From contig CAZVAR010000079.1 of assembly GCA_964625225.1 (NCBI GenBank), forward strand, positions 1 through 17,293: 17,293 bases of DNA. The letters run 5' to 3'. Positions 7,826-15,097 of this stretch are shown one piece after another. Position 1 is the first letter of the stretch; every line of letters begins with the position of its first letter. Below the pieces are notes generated by a model. It was not told where the DNA came from, ran no database searches, and saw only the letters and a program-made list of their open reading frames with translations. The position numbers were made by a program, and so were the translations under genes. This DNA is from CAZVAR01 sp964625225. Lineage in GTDB: Bacteria > Pseudomonadota > Alphaproteobacteria > JAJUGE01.

Positions 7826-8587
7826 TCAGACGACGAACCCGCCGCCCGACACGTCGAGCAGCGCGCCGGTGACGAACGACGCTTCCGGCGACAGCAGCCA
7901 GAGAACCGCCGCCGCGACCTCCTCCGGTGCAGCGAAGCGGTTCATGGGAATGGTCGCGGCGACCCGCGCGCTCGCCTCCGGATCGGCGGCGACGTCCGCG
8001 ATCATGTCGGTCGCGGTCATGCCGGGACGGACCGCGTTGACCCGGATGCCCTGGCCGGCGACCTCCTTGGCGAGGCCGACGGTGAACGCGTCGACCGCCG
8101 CCTTCGATGCCGCATAATGCGAGCGGCCCTGCCGCCCGCCGATGACGGCGGCCATCGAGGACAGGTTGACGATGGCGCCGCCGCGGCCGCCGTGTCGGGT
8201 GGACATGCGCCGGACCGCGGCGCCGCAGCACAGCATCGTGCCGACGACGTTGACCGCGAGCAGGCGTTGCAGCTCCTCCGCCCGGAACGCCTCGACGGCG
8301 CGGTTGCCGCCGTCGATGCCGGCGGCGTTGACCAGCGCCGTCATGGTGCCGAGGCGCGCCTCGACCGCCGCGAACATCGGCTCGATCGACCCGGCGTCCG
8401 CGAGGTCCGCCCGGATGGCAGCCGCCCGTCCTCCGGCCGCCCGGATCTGCTCCGCAACGGCTTCGGCCCGGTCCACCCGGGTCGCGTAGCCGATCGCGAC
8501 GGCGTAGCCGCGCCGCGCCGCCAGCAATGCCGTGGCCGCGCCGATGCCGCGCGAGCCGCCGGTGACCAACAGGACTTCCTGCACCAT
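7826..8587 (-). CDS. Short-chain dehydrogenase/reductase (FabG-like)
   Basis: Classical SDR of 253 residues, an NAD(P)-dependent oxidoreductase. The Rossmann motif is TGGSRGIG at residues 9-16, with NAAG at 87-90. The catalytic set is Ser144 (NLSSMAAV), Tyr158 and Lys162 (HYAASKAA). The C-terminal TGALLDVSGG is the usual end of the family. The basic region after strand 2 (YATRVDR, no Asp) suggests NADP(H). ATG 8587 is chosen for GGAGG just upstream; the open frame extends to 9097 but that part lies over another gene. It is the most upstream gene of the minus strand run towards dctQMP and divergent from the SDR at 8694. The substrate is unknown (3-oxoacyl, sugar or hydroxy-acid). Confidence 0.9.
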   Translation of the reverse strand: MVQEVLLVTGGSRGIGAATALLAARRGYAVAIGYATRVDRAEAVAEQIRAAGGRAAAIRADLADAGSIEPMFAAVEARLGTMTALVNAAGIDGGNRAVEAFRAEELQRLLAVNVVGTMLCCGAAVRRMSTRHGGRGGAIVNLSSMAAVIGGRQGRSHYAASKAAVDAFTVGLAKEVAGQGIRVNAVRPGMTATDMIADVAADPEASARVAATIPMNRFAAPEEVAAAVLWLLSPEASFVTGALLDVSGGGFVV

Positions 8588-8693
8588 TCCGTCCTCCCGA
8601 CCCTCTTTATCCGTTTGACTTGGCGCGGTGCCTCCGGCCAGCATCTTACGCGAAGGACGCGGCGAGGCCGCGACCGCCGGAGAAGGAGGCTCC
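8588..8693. promoter_or_regulatory. Shared divergent promoter region of two SDR genes
   Basis: These 106 nt separate two divergent starts and must hold both promoters unless transcription enters from outside. TTGACT at 8615-8620 is a possible plus-strand -35 box, but no good -10 lies at the right distance. AAGGAGG at 8684-8689 is the ribosome-binding site for the GTG at 8694. Confidence 0.4.
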
Positions 8694-9422
8694 GTGACGG
8701 AGTTCGCCGACAGACTCCTCGTCATCACCGGCGCCGCCGGCGGCATCGGCCGCGAGACGATTCCCCTGTTCCTCGAAGGGGGTGCCCGGCTGCTGCTGAT
8801 CGACCGCGATCGGGAGGCGCTCGACGCGACCGTGCGCGCCTTCGGAGGCGACCGCGTCCGCGCCGTCTGCTCCGCCATCGACAGCCCGGAAGCCTGCGAG
8901 CAGGCACTCGCCGCGGCGGACGGGCCGCTGTTCGCGCTGGTCCATCTCGCCGGACGGTTCGACGCCGACGACGTCGGGCCGGGCCACCGCGCGACCTGGG
9001 ACAGGGTGCTGGCCGCCAATCTGACCAATGCGTACGACATGGCGGCCGCATGCGTTCCCCGCTTCGACCCCGACGCGACCTGCCGCATGGTCTTCATCAG
9101 TTCGCTCGCCTTCCGGCGCGGCTCGTTCGACCATGTCGCCTATTCGGCGGCGAAGGGCGGCCTGGTCGGGCTGATCCGCGCCTCGGCGCGGCGGCTCGCG
9201 CCCAAGGTGCTGGTCAACGGCCTCGCCCCGGGCATCATCGACACGCCGATGCCGGCGCGGGTGATCGCCGAGCGCGCCGAACGGCTGCTCAACGAGATCC
9301 CGCTGCGCCGCTGGGGGCATCCGCGCGAGGTCGCGACGGTGATCCGTTTCCTCTGCTCGGACGCGGCGAGCTATATCACCGGCCAGGTCATCAACGTCGA
9401 CGGCGGTATCGTCAACGGCTGA
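8694..9422 (+). CDS. Short-chain dehydrogenase/reductase, probably NAD-dependent
   Basis: A 242-residue SDR. The cofactor motif is TGAAGGIG at residues 12-19, and Asp38 after strand 2 (LLLIDRD) points to NAD(H). LAG replaces the usual NAG at 85-87. The catalytic residues are Ser137 (FISSLAF), Tyr150 and Lys154 (YSAAKGG). The end ITGQVINVDGG is standard. I chose the GTG at 8694 because a perfect AAGGAGG sits four bases upstream; the upstream ATG at 8628 lacks any. Its stop lies 4 nt from the stop of the convergent SDR at 9427. Whether it acts on the same compound as its two SDR neighbours is inference. Confidence 0.9.
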   Translation: MTEFADRLLVITGAAGGIGRETIPLFLEGGARLLLIDRDREALDATVRAFGGDRVRAVCSAIDSPEACEQALAAADGPLFALVHLAGRFDADDVGPGHRATWDRVLAANLTNAYDMAAACVPRFDPDATCRMVFISSLAFRRGSFDHVAYSAAKGGLVGLIRASARRLAPKVLVNGLAPGIIDTPMPARVIAERAERLLNEIPLRRWGHPREVATVIRFLCSDAASYITGQVINVDGGIVNG

Positions 9423-9426
9423 CGCC

Positions 9427-10152
9427 TCACGCCGCGGAATAGCCGCCGTCCACCGGCAGCACCGCGCCGGTGACGAAGGCGGCCGCCGGAGAGGCCAGGA
9501 ACAGGGCCGGGCCCGCGAGATCCTCGGGTTCGCCCCAGCGGCGGAAGGGCGTGCGCGCAACCACCGCCCGATCGTGGGCCGGATCCTGCTGGCCGGGCAG
9601 CGACTGCTCGGTGCGGATGAAGCCGGGGGCGATCGCGTTGACGCGGATGCCGTGCTCGGCCCAGGCGATCGCCAGCGACTTGGTGAGCTGCGCCACGCCC
9701 GCCTTGCTGGCGCCGTAGGCCGGAACGCGCGGGCTGCCGAACCGGCTGTACATCGAGGCGACGTTGATGACGCAGCCGCGGCTCATCCGAAGCTGCGGCA
9801 GGAAGGCGCGGCACAGGGCGTAGGTGCCCGTCAGGTTCACATCGAGCACGGCGCGGAACGTCTCCAGCGCCTCCTCGCGGTCACGACGGGCGACACCGGC
9901 GCAGTTGACCAATACATCCAGCCGCTCGAAGCGGCCCGCGCAGGCGGCGACCGCCGCATCGTCGCGCAGGTCGAGCTGGACATAGGGGAAGTCCCGGTCC
10001 CGTTCGATCGGCTGCGGCTCCGCACCCGTGATCGTCACCGACGCGCCGGCGTCGCGGAAGGCGCGGGCGATCGCGGCGCCGATGCCGCCGCGGCTGGCAC
10101 CGGCGACGAGGACATGCTTGCCGCCGAAATCGAGCAGGGACGAGGCGGACAC
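9427..10152 (-). CDS. Short-chain dehydrogenase/reductase (FabG-like)
   Basis: A 241-residue SDR. The nucleotide motif is GASRGGIG (residues 18-25), one residue longer than the usual GxxxGxG spacing. NCAG is at 83-86 and the catalytic residues are Ser133 (NVASMYSRFG), Tyr146 and Lys150 (YGASKAG). The C-terminus FVTGAVLPVDGGYSA is typical. The GTG at 10152 is favoured by GGAGG five bases upstream; the frame stays open to an ATG at 10314 without an obvious ribosome-binding site. SMYSRFGSPRVPAYGASK resembles sugar or polyol dehydrogenases such as gluconate 5-dehydrogenase, but I would not name a substrate. Confidence 0.88.
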   Translation of the reverse strand: MSASSLLDFGGKHVLVAGASRGGIGAAIARAFRDAGASVTITGAEPQPIERDRDFPYVQLDLRDDAAVAACAGRFERLDVLVNCAGVARRDREEALETFRAVLDVNLTGTYALCRAFLPQLRMSRGCVINVASMYSRFGSPRVPAYGASKAGVAQLTKSLAIAWAEHGIRVNAIAPGFIRTEQSLPGQQDPAHDRAVVARTPFRRWGEPEDLAGPALFLASPAAAFVTGAVLPVDGGYSAA

Positions 10153-10576
10153 GGGCCCCTCCGGTTCGCGTAGGCGTGCATCGGAGTTTAGCGGCGGGTC
10201 GGCCGGACCCGCAATGCGGCAGGGTCTGGCGTAAAGAGGCAGGGCACCGTGCTCCGGACCGGGAGGCGCCCGACAGGCCTTCGAAGAAGCCGGCGGCCGG
10301 CCGGTTGGCGGCATGGTTCGATCGCGGCGAACGGTTTGCGGCCGGGGCGATGATGCGCGGGACGCACCGGCGGTCGGAAAATCGTTCCCTTACGTCGACC
10401 CCGAAGAACGGGTGCAGAAAGACCGCCCGCTGCGGCCGATCCGGGAGACGGCCGGCACGGCACCGGCGGCGCCGTCGGGCGACCGCGCGGCGCCTCGTTC
10501 CGGGATGGGACGGCCCGCAGCCGCCCGCCGACGGTGACCTCCTCGACAGCCTGCCGATCGAGACCGAGGGTCATAA
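10153..10576. other. Gene-free spacer upstream of the ClC gene
   Basis: About 420 bases with no convincing gene. The open frames here (for example minus 10574-10188 and plus 10176-10580) are Arg- and Pro-rich translations of GC-rich DNA with no recognisable domain. The likely promoter of the minus-strand SDR at 10152 falls in its left part. Around 10570 the DNA abruptly becomes AT-rich. Confidence 0.5.
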
Positions 10577-10604
10577 TTGACCTTCTTATTCTGTATGCTA
10601 TAAG
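10577..10604 (+). promoter_or_regulatory. Sigma-70-type promoter of the ClC gene
   Basis: TTGACC (10577-10582) and TATAAG (10599-10604) are separated by 16 bases and lie in a local AT-rich stretch just upstream of the ATG at 10634. Each hexamer matches the consensus at five of six positions. A start near 10611 would give a very short leader with no clear Shine-Dalgarno sequence. Confidence 0.6.
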
Positions 10605-10633
10605 AAACGATTCAAACTGATAGCCTCTTATAG

Positions 10634-12025
10634 ATGCCCCGCATTAATTTCATCGAGCCGGCAATTATGCTGGCGACCATTGTGCAATGGTTCGTCCTGG
10701 CAACCATTACAGGCATCATTGTGGGGGCCGGAACATCCATATTCCTGCACACCCTGAGTTTAGCGATCGAAACTACGGAACCTCTACAGTTCCACTATAA
10801 AATGCTGATGCTTCCGGCCGGCGGATTGCTGACCGGATTGGTCATGTACTACGGGTACAAACTCAACAGAACCGGACTCGATGATTCGGTCATTGCGGCG
10901 GTCCATAAGCAGTTGGGCAGGATGCCTTTCAGAACTGTGGCCGTTAAGCCGATAGCGGCAATCATTACATTGGCGTCCGGCGGATCCGCCGGCAGAGAGG
11001 GGCCATGTTCGCATCTGGGGGCCACGCTGGCCTCGGCCGTCGGAAGAGTTCTGCGGCTGAATGTCGAGCTGCAGCAGCGGCTCGTGGCATGCGGCGTCAG
11101 CGCAGGCTTCGCCAGTGTATTCGGCACACCTGTTGCGGGTGCGATTTACGGCGTGGAGGTCCTGGCCGTCGGACGGATCAGACATGATTTTCTCTTGCCG
11201 GCCGTTGTGGCCGGCGTATCGTCTTTCACGACAAGCAAATTCCTGCACGTTCCGTATAAATATTACCACATAGATGTCCCGTTGGAGTTTTCCTATTCGT
11301 TGTTTCTGACGGTCTTGCTTTGTGGAATACTATGCGGCGTGGTGGCGTTCATATTCGTCGAGATGGTGAACGCGTCCCGGACGATTTTCGCACTCATCCG
11401 GATGCGCTTCGACATATGGCCACCGCTGATCCCGTGTCTGGGAGGCGCGGTGCTGGCGCTGCTCGTCCTCGTTATCCCGACCGACTACCTCGGACTGAGC
11501 CTTCCCCTGATGGAGAAGGCGCTGGAGGGAGAGGCGCTGCCTTATTTCGGGTTCTTCTGGAAGATCCTGCTGGTGGCCGTAACGCTGGGGTCGGGCTTTT
11601 ACGGAGGAATTGCGACGCCGCAGCTCGTGATCGGAGCGATTTTCGGAAACGCGCTCGCACAGATCTTGGGGATCGATCCGTCGCTGGGCGCGGTGGTGGG
11701 TCTGGCGGCGGTCCTGGCATCGGCATCCAATACGCCGATTGCGGCCATACTGATGGGTGTCGAACTGTTCGGCGGGGCGGCCGGGACCGCGTACATCGCC
11801 GGCGCTGCGATCGCCGCCTATCTGATGATTGGACATCGAAGCGTTTATCCCGATCAGCTCATGGCGTACCCCAAGTCCTCCTGGATGCGTACCAAGCCCG
11901 ATCTGCCCCTGGGGCAGGAGAAGGTCCAGCTTTCTTACGGCCTGCTGAAATGGCTGGCGGGGTTCCGGGGCCGCCTCGGCCATCACCGCATCCGCCGGAA
12001 GCCCGGAGCGCACGAAGAGCACTGA
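10634..12025 (+). CDS. ClC family chloride transporter or channel
   Basis: A 463-residue polytopic membrane protein of the voltage-gated chloride channel (ClC) family. The gating-glutamate motif is complete: GREGP at residues 120-124 (E122). GGIATP at 324-329 stands where GxFxP is expected, with Phe replaced by Ile. The first anion motif (GSGIP) is not recognisable; GLDDSVIAAV appears near its place. VSAGFASVFGTPVAGAIYGVEVL (about 155-177) is typical, but the residue aligned with the internal proton glutamate E203 of E. coli ClcA seems to be Val176, hinting at a channel or uncoupled type. NTPIAAILMGVELFGG is the late hallmark. The 5' half has lower GC than its neighbours, and the gene is bounded downstream by an IS1380-like end, which suggests transfer. 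The start lacks a ribosome-binding site. Confidence 0.9.
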   Translation: MPRINFIEPAIMLATIVQWFVLATITGIIVGAGTSIFLHTLSLAIETTEPLQFHYKMLMLPAGGLLTGLVMYYGYKLNRTGLDDSVIAAVHKQLGRMPFRTVAVKPIAAIITLASGGSAGREGPCSHLGATLASAVGRVLRLNVELQQRLVACGVSAGFASVFGTPVAGAIYGVEVLAVGRIRHDFLLPAVVAGVSSFTTSKFLHVPYKYYHIDVPLEFSYSLFLTVLLCGILCGVVAFIFVEMVNASRTIFALIRMRFDIWPPLIPCLGGAVLALLVLVIPTDYLGLSLPLMEKALEGEALPYFGFFWKILLVAVTLGSGFYGGIATPQLVIGAIFGNALAQILGIDPSLGAVVGLAAVLASASNTPIAAILMGVELFGGAAGTAYIAGAAIAAYLMIGHRSVYPDQLMAYPKSSWMRTKPDLPLGQEKVQLSYGLLKWLAGFRGRLGHHRIRRKPGAHEEH

Positions 12026-12148
12026 TCGTGCCCGGCCCGGCCGGAAGTCGATCCTCGTGCCGGACCGAAAGAGTCCCACCCGATTTCGGACCATGCGACG
12101 GCCGGTGGCCCTGCCCGCCATGAACGGTCATCCGGACGCTGAGACGGG

Positions 12149-12171
12149 CCCGTGGCAGCGTTCGCCACGGG
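12149..12171 (+). terminator. Strong hairpin downstream of the ClC gene
   Basis: CCCGTGGC (12149-12156) and GCCACGGG (12164-12171) form a perfect 8-bp stem with a 7-nt loop, about 120 nt after the ClC stop. It lacks a T-tract. The remaining bases from 12026 to 12228 show no gene. Confidence 0.35.
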
Positions 12172-12228
12172 CGAGGCCGGCGCATCACGCCCCGGAAGCG
12201 CCAGGCGCTCGTCGCGCGGCTTCACGCA

Positions 12229-12327
12229 GACACCATGACGCGCGCACGCAGATCAGGATCGCAGAGCCAGCGCCGGAAACAGCCGCAAACCCCGCTCACA
12301 ACGAGACGCAGTGAGACATCCGGGTTA
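12229..12327 (+). repeat. 99-bp direct repeat, copy A (probable IS1380-type right end)
   Basis: This stretch matches 15955-16053 over 99 bases without gaps and with 8 differences by my count. It ends in GAGACATCCGGGTTA, equivalent to GAGACATCCGGGCTA in copy B, where it closes a recognisable IS1380-family remnant. No transposase remnant or left end is visible next to copy A, so it is a solitary end. It stops 5 bases before the ferritin-like gene's stop codon. Confidence 0.75.
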
Positions 12328-12332
12328 AAACG

Positions 12333-12797
12333 TCAGGTACCCGCAGCAGAAATTTCCCCTGCTTCCGTACACTGACCAATCCCGCCGCGCCCGTGCTCAC
12401 GGTCGAGGCAGTGCCTGAAGGCCGGCAGGTGGCGCTGCTGCGACGCCTCCTGGAGCCGGCGCATGACGCGGCGCACGAGCGGATCGCTCACTTGCCGGAT
12501 GAGCCGCTCGTACATCGTCCCGTTATCGATCTCGGCCTGGACGGCGGCCCCGCAGGCCTCGGCCAGCGTGCGCGGCACGGTGACGCGGTCGGGCCAAGTG
12601 TCCTGCGGGGGTTCGACGCCGAGGCGATCGAACTGTCCGAGGAGCGCGTTGGTATGGCGCTCCTCGGCCTGCACGATCTTCGCGAATGGCCGGACCGGGC
12701 CGAAGGTCTCGATCACCTTGCGGTAGCTGGCACGCGCTCGGTACTCGTCCTCGAGTGCGTCGCGCAACGCTTCGATCGTGTGCTTGTCTGGGATCAT
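12333..12797 (-). CDS. Ferritin-like (rubrerythrin/DUF2202-type) domain protein
   Basis: A 154-residue, mostly helical protein whose carboxylate spacing fits a four-helix ferritin-like diiron bundle. Candidate ligands are Glu16/Glu18 in EALRDALEDEYRARASY, E45-x2-H48 in QAEERHTNALL, Glu89 and Glu97 in AEIDNGTMYERLI, and His123 in EASQQRHLPAF. The ASxxxHLxAF phrase is familiar from DUF2202-like proteins. An iron storage, peroxidase or redox role is possible; none is shown. The ATG at 12797 is preceded by GGGAAGCGG and lies 20 nt after the permease gene at 12818, so it closes that operon. The C-terminal 20 residues (HGRGGIGQCTEAGEISAAGT) look unlike the family and run up to the IS end, so the true C-terminus may have been replaced. 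Confidence 0.72.
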   Translation of the reverse strand: MIPDKHTIEALRDALEDEYRARASYRKVIETFGPVRPFAKIVQAEERHTNALLGQFDRLGVEPPQDTWPDRVTVPRTLAEACGAAVQAEIDNGTMYERLIRQVSDPLVRRVMRRLQEASQQRHLPAFRHCLDREHGRGGIGQCTEAGEISAAGT

Positions 12798-12817
12798 CCG
12801 CTTCCCAGGCTGTGGAT

Positions 12818-13450
12818 CTATTCGGCGAGCTGAATGCGACGGCTCGAGGAGCCTGCGGCCTGCGGAGCCTGCGGCTCGCCGAAGTCGCCATCCACGTTTC
12901 CGCCCATTTCCGTACGCCACGGGCGCCAGGTCTCAAGGGCATAGAGCACCGCGACCAGGACGGCTGCGAGCACCAACGCGAGCACCCAGTAGGGAATGTC
13001 AGTCAGCTCGGCAAAGGTGATCTTGCCGGGGCCGCCTGACAGCAGGAGCGGCCCAAGCGCTGGCTCGGCATAGCCGAATGCGGTGGCGCCGGCAATTCCG
13101 CCCAGCAACGTGAAGATGGCATCGCGATAGCCGACGCCGACCTGCGCCAGCACCGTTCCGGGACAGGCTCCCGCAAGCGCAATACCGCCGCCCAGCAAGA
13201 TACCGCCCAGGACATCGGCGGCGTAGAACGTTGGCTTCGGATAGAGGCCAACCAGTCCAAAGCCGTGCAGCGCCGCCAGGACGACCGCACCTGTTGCGAC
13301 CGCCGTCAGGAAGACCTTCAGCATGATGAAGTTGCGCAGCTGCATCTGGCCGACGATCATGCCGGGCTCGAAGACGCGCGACTTTTCAAGAACGAAGCCG
13401 AACACCGTACCCATCGCCAAGCCGATCAGCGCTGCGGCTAGCACGGACAT
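12818..13450 (-). CDS. YeeE/YedE-type permease half, DUF6691 family (PmpB/TsuA-like)
   Basis: A 210-residue membrane protein with about five hydrophobic segments. The core GGILLGGGIALAGACPGTVLAQVG carries the conserved Cys (C96) in the GxCPGT motif of YeeE/YedE proteins, which import thiosulfate or related sulfur species by relaying them between cysteines. In the split form, two short proteins replace one long TsuA-like protein, and the partner here is the gene at 13478. GGAGG sits seven bases before the ATG. The C-terminal tail after about residue 180 is soluble. The operon context with its partner and a ferritin-like protein suggests sulfur-compound uptake or detoxification (inference). Confidence 0.85.
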   Translation of the reverse strand: MSVLAAALIGLAMGTVFGFVLEKSRVFEPGMIVGQMQLRNFIMLKVFLTAVATGAVVLAALHGFGLVGLYPKPTFYAADVLGGILLGGGIALAGACPGTVLAQVGVGYRDAIFTLLGGIAGATAFGYAEPALGPLLLSGGPGKITFAELTDIPYWVLALVLAAVLVAVLYALETWRPWRTEMGGNVDGDFGEPQAPQAAGSSSRRIQLAE

Positions 13451-13477
13451 GTTTCACCCTCCGAGAGCGTGCGCCGC

Positions 13478-14005
13478 TCAGATGCGGCGCAGCAGCAGAA
13501 ACGCCGTACCGATGCCGCCGGCGAACATCGCAGCGACAGCGATCGTTGAGCTCACCGCGAGCTGCGCCACGCCGGAAAGGCCGTGACCGCTCGTGCATCC
13601 GTCTGCGAGGCGGGCACCGAACAGCATGAGAAAGCCCGCTGCGAAGGCGAGGGCGTAGCGGACGTAAGGGCTCGACGTGCCAAGCGCCCGCTTCCAGACC
13701 GGCGAGATCGGCTGGCGGCGTGCGCCCGACAGGCGCATCGAGACAAAAGCGCCGACCGCAATGCCGGCAACGAGCGCGACCTGCCACCAGTTCTTCCCGG
13801 TCGCCGCAATGTGCTTGGCGACGTAGTCGATCTGCGTGACGGTCGGATCGACCAGCGACGCAAGAAGTCCGCCTATCGTGACATACGAGGATGACGCCCC
13901 GAGCGCCGTCTCGATCAGCAGAAAGGCAGGGATCTGGAGAAGCCCGATCAGGAAGCCAGCCGCATAGGGCGACCATGCCTTATCGCGAATTGAAATACCC
14001 GCCAT
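13478..14005 (-). CDS. YeeE/YedE-type permease half (sulfur transport domain, PmpA-like)
   Basis: A 175-residue membrane protein whose core FGARLADGCTSGHGLSGVAQLA, with Cys137, is the GCTSGHGLSG hallmark of the YeeE/YedE sulfur transport family. Hydrophobic segments lie at about residues 14-34, 42-52, 75-90, 115-135 and 150-172. The start is set by a perfect AAGGAGG six bases before ATG 14005; the frame stays open upstream to 14065 without such a site. It precedes the DUF6691 half by 27 nt, so the two are co-transcribed and probably form the functional permease. A short repeated GATACTGG lies upstream (14067-14089). Confidence 0.87.
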   Translation of the reverse strand: MAGISIRDKAWSPYAAGFLIGLLQIPAFLLIETALGASSSYVTIGGLLASLVDPTVTQIDYVAKHIAATGKNWWQVALVAGIAVGAFVSMRLSGARRQPISPVWKRALGTSSPYVRYALAFAAGFLMLFGARLADGCTSGHGLSGVAQLAVSSTIAVAAMFAGGIGTAFLLLRRI

Positions 14006-14066
14006 GATTGGCCTCCTTTCCGGATCCGGTCGCTCACCGCGAAGAAGCCAGCATCGGCTGTCCACC

Positions 14067-14089
14067 GATACTGGGTGAATGGATACTGG
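14067..14089. promoter_or_regulatory. Short direct repeat upstream of the permease operon
   Basis: GATACTGG occurs at 14067-14074 and 14082-14089, a 15-bp period, 60-85 nt upstream of the permease start. The spacing resembles a tandem regulator site, but no known box is recognised. Confidence 0.25.
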
Positions 14090-14167
14090 CCATGTTCGTC
14101 TTAGCTCCCCGGTCGCGCGTCACTGGCTTGAAGTTGGCAACCGATCCCGTCGCAGTACTTGAACGCT

Positions 14168-14840
14168 TTACCAGCCGCGCGCCGCCCGGAACTCCCACAC
14201 GCTGACCTTGCCGTCACCGTCGCGATCGGCCTTGGTGAAGCGGACTTGGCCATACGCCATGAACTCATCCAGAGAGAGCTTGCCATCATTGTTGCGATCG
14301 GCCTCGGCAAAGCGCGCTTCCTTGCGCTTGGTCATCGCGGTGGCACGGGGACCCGTTCCGCCGCCCGGACCGAAGTGAACCGCTAAGAACTCCTCCTTCG
14401 TGAGTTCAGCATCACCATCGGCGTCCATCGCGGCAAAGGCTTCCTCCTGCCAGGCGGCCGCCTCATCGGCGGAGATCACACCGTTACTATCGACATCGAC
14501 CTGCCACATGCGCATGTTTTGCCCTGACCTCATGCCTGGGCCCATCATGCCCATGCCGTAGCCCGGACCCATGCCGTAGCCCGGACCCATGCCGTAGCCC
14601 GGACCCATGCCGTAGCCCGGACNNNNNNNNNNNNNNNNNNNNNNNNNNNNNNNNNNNNNNNNNNNNNNNNNNNNNNNNNNNNNNNNNNNNNNNNNNNNNN
14701 NNNNNNNNNNNNNNNNNNNNNNCCATGCCATAGCCCGGGCCGACCTGCTGGGCCTGGGTGGGAACCATCGCATAGCTGACGGTTGCTGCTCCAAGGAACG
14801 CGGCAGCGATGCCTTTCATCATCGATCGAGTTCTCATCAT
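14168..14840 (-). CDS. Secreted EF-hand protein with GPGYGM tandem repeats (contains assembly gap)
   Basis: The product starts MMRTRSMMKG with a Sec signal peptide (IAAAFLGAATVSYA, cleavage near TQA-QQ). It enters a GPGYGM repeat, is cut by 100 N, resumes in the repeat and ends in four EF-hand loops: DVDSNGVISADE, DADGDAELTKEE, DRNNDGKLSLDE and DRDGDGKVSVWE. All four have an acidic or Asn ligand at positions 1, 3 and 5 and Glu at 12, so calcium binding is likely. The location is periplasmic or extracellular. The N run puts the two halves out of frame, but removing it entirely or replacing it by whole 18-nt units restores one frame of at least 190 residues. AGGGGAG lies about seven bases before ATG 14840. 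It is upstream of, and parallel to, the permease operon, 162 nt away. Confidence 0.82.
14551..14740 (-). repeat. 18-bp tandem repeat encoding GPGYGM, interrupted by gap
   Basis: CCATGCCGTAGCCCGGAC occurs as four identical consecutive copies at 14551-14568, 14569-14586, 14587-14604 and 14605-14622. A variant copy follows the N run at 14723-14740. The phase is unbroken if the gap is a multiple of 18. The true copy number is unknown. Confidence 0.92.
14623..14722. other. Assembly gap of 100 N
   Basis: Exactly 100 N, the conventional placeholder for a gap of unknown size. It begins directly after the fourth perfect 18-bp repeat, so the tandem repeat is the evident cause. Confidence 0.98.
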
Positions 14841-15090
14841 GACTGCTCCCCTTGCCGATATCTGAGGTTTGGCTTGGCGGCAGCAGGCCGGCACGCGTGC
14901 ATGCTGGATTCGTGCGCAAAATCAGGTTCGCAACGGCAATCGTATTGTGAAAATCCTGGGGCCGGCGCGCCTTGATTCAGATCATGTCAGACGCGCGCGC
15001 CGCATGCGATGTTGCGGTAAAGGCGCCGGCCTTCTTGGCCAAAGTGCAGCGCACGAGGACCGATACCGGTCAGGGTTCCCGGATCGCGTC
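14841..15090. other. Gene-free stretch upstream of the EF-hand gene
   Basis: No credible coding region is seen in these 250 bases. They hold the EF-hand gene's leader and an FNR-like dyad at 14972-14985, and the beginning of decayed sequence beyond. Confidence 0.45.
14972..14985. promoter_or_regulatory. FNR/FixK-type box
   Basis: TTGATTCAGATCAT matches the Crp-Fnr family site TTGAT-N4-ATCAA at nine of ten defined positions. It lies about 132 nt upstream of the EF-hand start on the minus strand, within range for activation of that gene by an anaerobiosis regulator. No FNR-family regulator is in the window. Confidence 0.45.
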
Positions 15091-15097
15091 GGCCTCG

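Noticed and set aside
8615..8647. TTGACT plus CATCTT as a promoter for the plus-strand SDR
   Set aside because: The spacing is 21 nt and the -10 match is poor, so I kept only the general divergent spacer.
7757..9442. A 561-codon plus-strand open frame across two SDR genes
   Set aside because: Very Arg/Pro-rich translation; the SDR frames on both strands carry full catalytic motifs.
10188..10574. A 128-codon minus open frame between the SDR and the ClC gene
   Set aside because: Arg/Pro-rich, no ribosome-binding site, no recognisable domain, and the spacer plausibly holds promoters instead.
14551..14740. The 18-bp tandem array as a CRISPR
   Set aside because: The copies are contiguous with no spacers and encode an in-frame GPGYGM protein repeat.
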